Positions 62,963 through 64,000 of a stretch of DNA of 64,000 nt are shown here, piece by piece. The notes under the pieces are model-generated. The model saw nothing but the letters and a program-made list of their open reading frames with translations, searched no databases and was not told the DNA's origin. Every line of letters begins with the position of its first letter. The first letter of the stretch is position 1. Where the stretch lies: assembly GCF_016908295.1 (NCBI RefSeq), contig NZ_JAFBDO010000001.1, forward strand, positions 992,001 to 1,056,000, read 5' to 3'. The translations under genes were made by a program, and so were the position numbers. The DNA comes from Thalassobacillus pellis. GTDB lineage: Bacteria; Bacillota; Bacilli; Bacillales; Halobacillaceae.

Positions 62963-64000
62963 TTATAGACCATAATCCTGATCGCGATCAGTCAATGGTA
63001 TATCATCATAGCGGTCAGCATCAATTTCATAGACATCTCCTGTTGCTACACCGTTAATGATGCCGTAAACCCCAAGCTCAACTGCCTTTACTAATTGGCC
63101 TTTCTTTTTCTGCCCATAGCTCTGTGTCTGACCAGTAACTTCAAATAGCACAGCACCACTTCCGTTAAGGGCGAAAGAGCCTAACGCTGTACCAGGCAGG
63201 TCTAAATTTTGCGGATACAGCGATATATTGCCAAATGGGGAATTCCCACGCTGTTGTAGTGCCTCATATGCAGCAACGTTCAATTGTTTAGAAAATTCCT
63301 CATTATAAGTATCTGCATACTCACTATATTTCTCCCCTGCTTCACTTTCCGGGTGAGGGACAAATTCAGCGGAGATAGAAAGGGTTACTGGTTCACCGCT
63401 CCCTTTGATGTTATAGACGCCTTGATGATGGAGATCAACGAATACATCTACTTTACCGAATTCTTCCATTAAACCCTTATAGACATCGCGGACCGTCTGA
63501 GCTTCAGGCGTAATATACCATCCTGGCAAAGAGGAGTTCCCAGGAAAATCCTCGGCTTGTGGAACATAATCTAAATCGGGATTAAAATCCCTGTTCATAT
63601 CAAAGCCTGGATTGGAGGCATAATCCCAGTATTTATTTGTATAAGTATAGTAGTTCCAGGAAGGCTCAGCCTCACTTAATTGCGGAAAGTCTTCCACCAC
63701 TTCGCTCCAAGACATATCATTACCACGACGATTCAGTTCGGTTGCATCCGGATTCACCATCGGCATCGCAACAATCGTTACCTCTTCTCTTAACTTTTTC
63801 ATTTCGGGAGAATTGGAGCCAAGATCCTGCAGTATGTTCAAAAGAGCAGCTGTTCCAGTTTTCTCATTCCCATGGATTTCACTTTGCAAAAGAAGCACTT
63901 TATCCCCTGTTCCCACTCTTGCTGTATAGATTTCCCGGCCTTGATTAGAATAGCCGGCAACCTCCACATCGACGACCCCTTGACTGCTATTTTCAATTTG
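62963..64000 (-). CDS. M14 zinc carboxypeptidase, 5' end beyond the window
   Basis: At least 345 residues. The frame stays open to the right edge (QIENSSQGVVDVEVAGYSN precedes the GTG at 63967), so the true start lies outside. Zinc ligands are in SEIHGNEKTG (HxxE) and VFVDLHHQG; VNPDATELNRRGN and DMNRDFNPD are typical M14 segments. It trims C-terminal residues from peptides, perhaps cell-wall peptides. Probably secreted, but the signal peptide is not visible. Confidence 0.87.
   Translation of the reverse strand, partial: QIENSSQGVVDVEVAGYSNQGREIYTARVGTGDKVLLLQSEIHGNEKTGTAALLNILQDLGSNSPEMKKLREEVTIVAMPMVNPDATELNRRGNDMSWSEVVEDFPQLSEAEPSWNYYTYTNKYWDYASNPGFDMNRDFNPDLDYVPQAEDFPGNSSLPGWYITPEAQTVRDVYKGLMEEFGKVDVFVDLHHQGVYNIKGSGEPVTLSISAEFVPHPESEAGEKYSEYADTYNEEFSKQLNVAAYEALQQRGNSPFGNISLYPQNLDLPGTALGSFALNGSGAVLFEVTGQTQSYGQKKKGQLVKAVELGVYGIINGVATGDVYEIDADRYDDIPLTDRDQDYGL

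Overview
The window looks like chromosomal DNA of a moderately halophilic, low-to-mid GC Bacillaceae. Supporting genes are ftsX, ltaS, an aprX-type intracellular subtilisin, gltBD, malKR-maeN, an RsbR-like STAS protein, a DUF3231 protein and NhaC. A D-Asp-type cell-wall gene set (two MurE-like ligases, an Asp/Glu racemase and an ATP-grasp ligase) points towards Halobacillus, a genus known for L-Orn-D-Asp peptidoglycan. That genus assignment is an inference. No rRNA, tRNA, CRISPR array, transposase or prophage was recognised.

Layout. 0-4.5 kb: end of an S9 peptidase gene, an MFS exporter, a PcsB-like M23 hydrolase and ftsX without ftsE. 4.5-10.2 kb: the MurE-like/racemase/ATP-grasp set. 10.4-13 kb: an MBL hydrolase and an M48 protease, convergent. 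13.6-19.7 kb: gltD and gltB. 20.2-23.5 kb: ltaS and aprX. 23.7-28.5 kb: an SDR, a YczE-like membrane protein, NhaC and a CYP152 peroxygenase. 28.9-33.2 kb: a pair of secreted low-complexity proteins, one acidic and one basic, next to a CHASE4-GGDEF-EAL protein. 33.5-39 kb: PdxA2, a methyltransferase, an RsbR-like protein, a thioesterase and malate synthase G.

39.2-49.9 kb is one co-directional block of twelve genes: ECF S-component, FAH-family hydrolase, LacI regulator, EcfT, two EcfA ATPases, two nucleoside phosphorylases (one MTA phosphorylase-like), an MTA/SAH-type deaminase, an MtnA-like isomerase, a class II aldolase and a XapX peptide. Near-identical LacI-type operators and a cre-like site lie in its control regions. 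It reads as uptake of a 5'-modified nucleoside followed by breakdown to DHAP plus an aldehyde (DHAP-shunt logic).

50-58.3 kb: a BCAT, a DUF3231 protein, an NlpC/P60 protein whose catalytic Cys is Ser, then malK-malR-maeN and an AEC transporter. 58.3-64 kb: a LOG-family protein, a NUDIX hydrolase convergent with a PLD-SF2 helicase-DUF3427 protein (possible defence or repair pair), and an M14 carboxypeptidase cut by the window end.

The intergenic DNA is unusual. At least six nearly identical long hairpins (CCCCGGGA type, 7-nt loops) act mostly as terminators. A 121-bp inverted-repeat element occurs as tandem dimers at two loci with eroded copies elsewhere. A strictly phased 21-bp array lies downstream of gltD.
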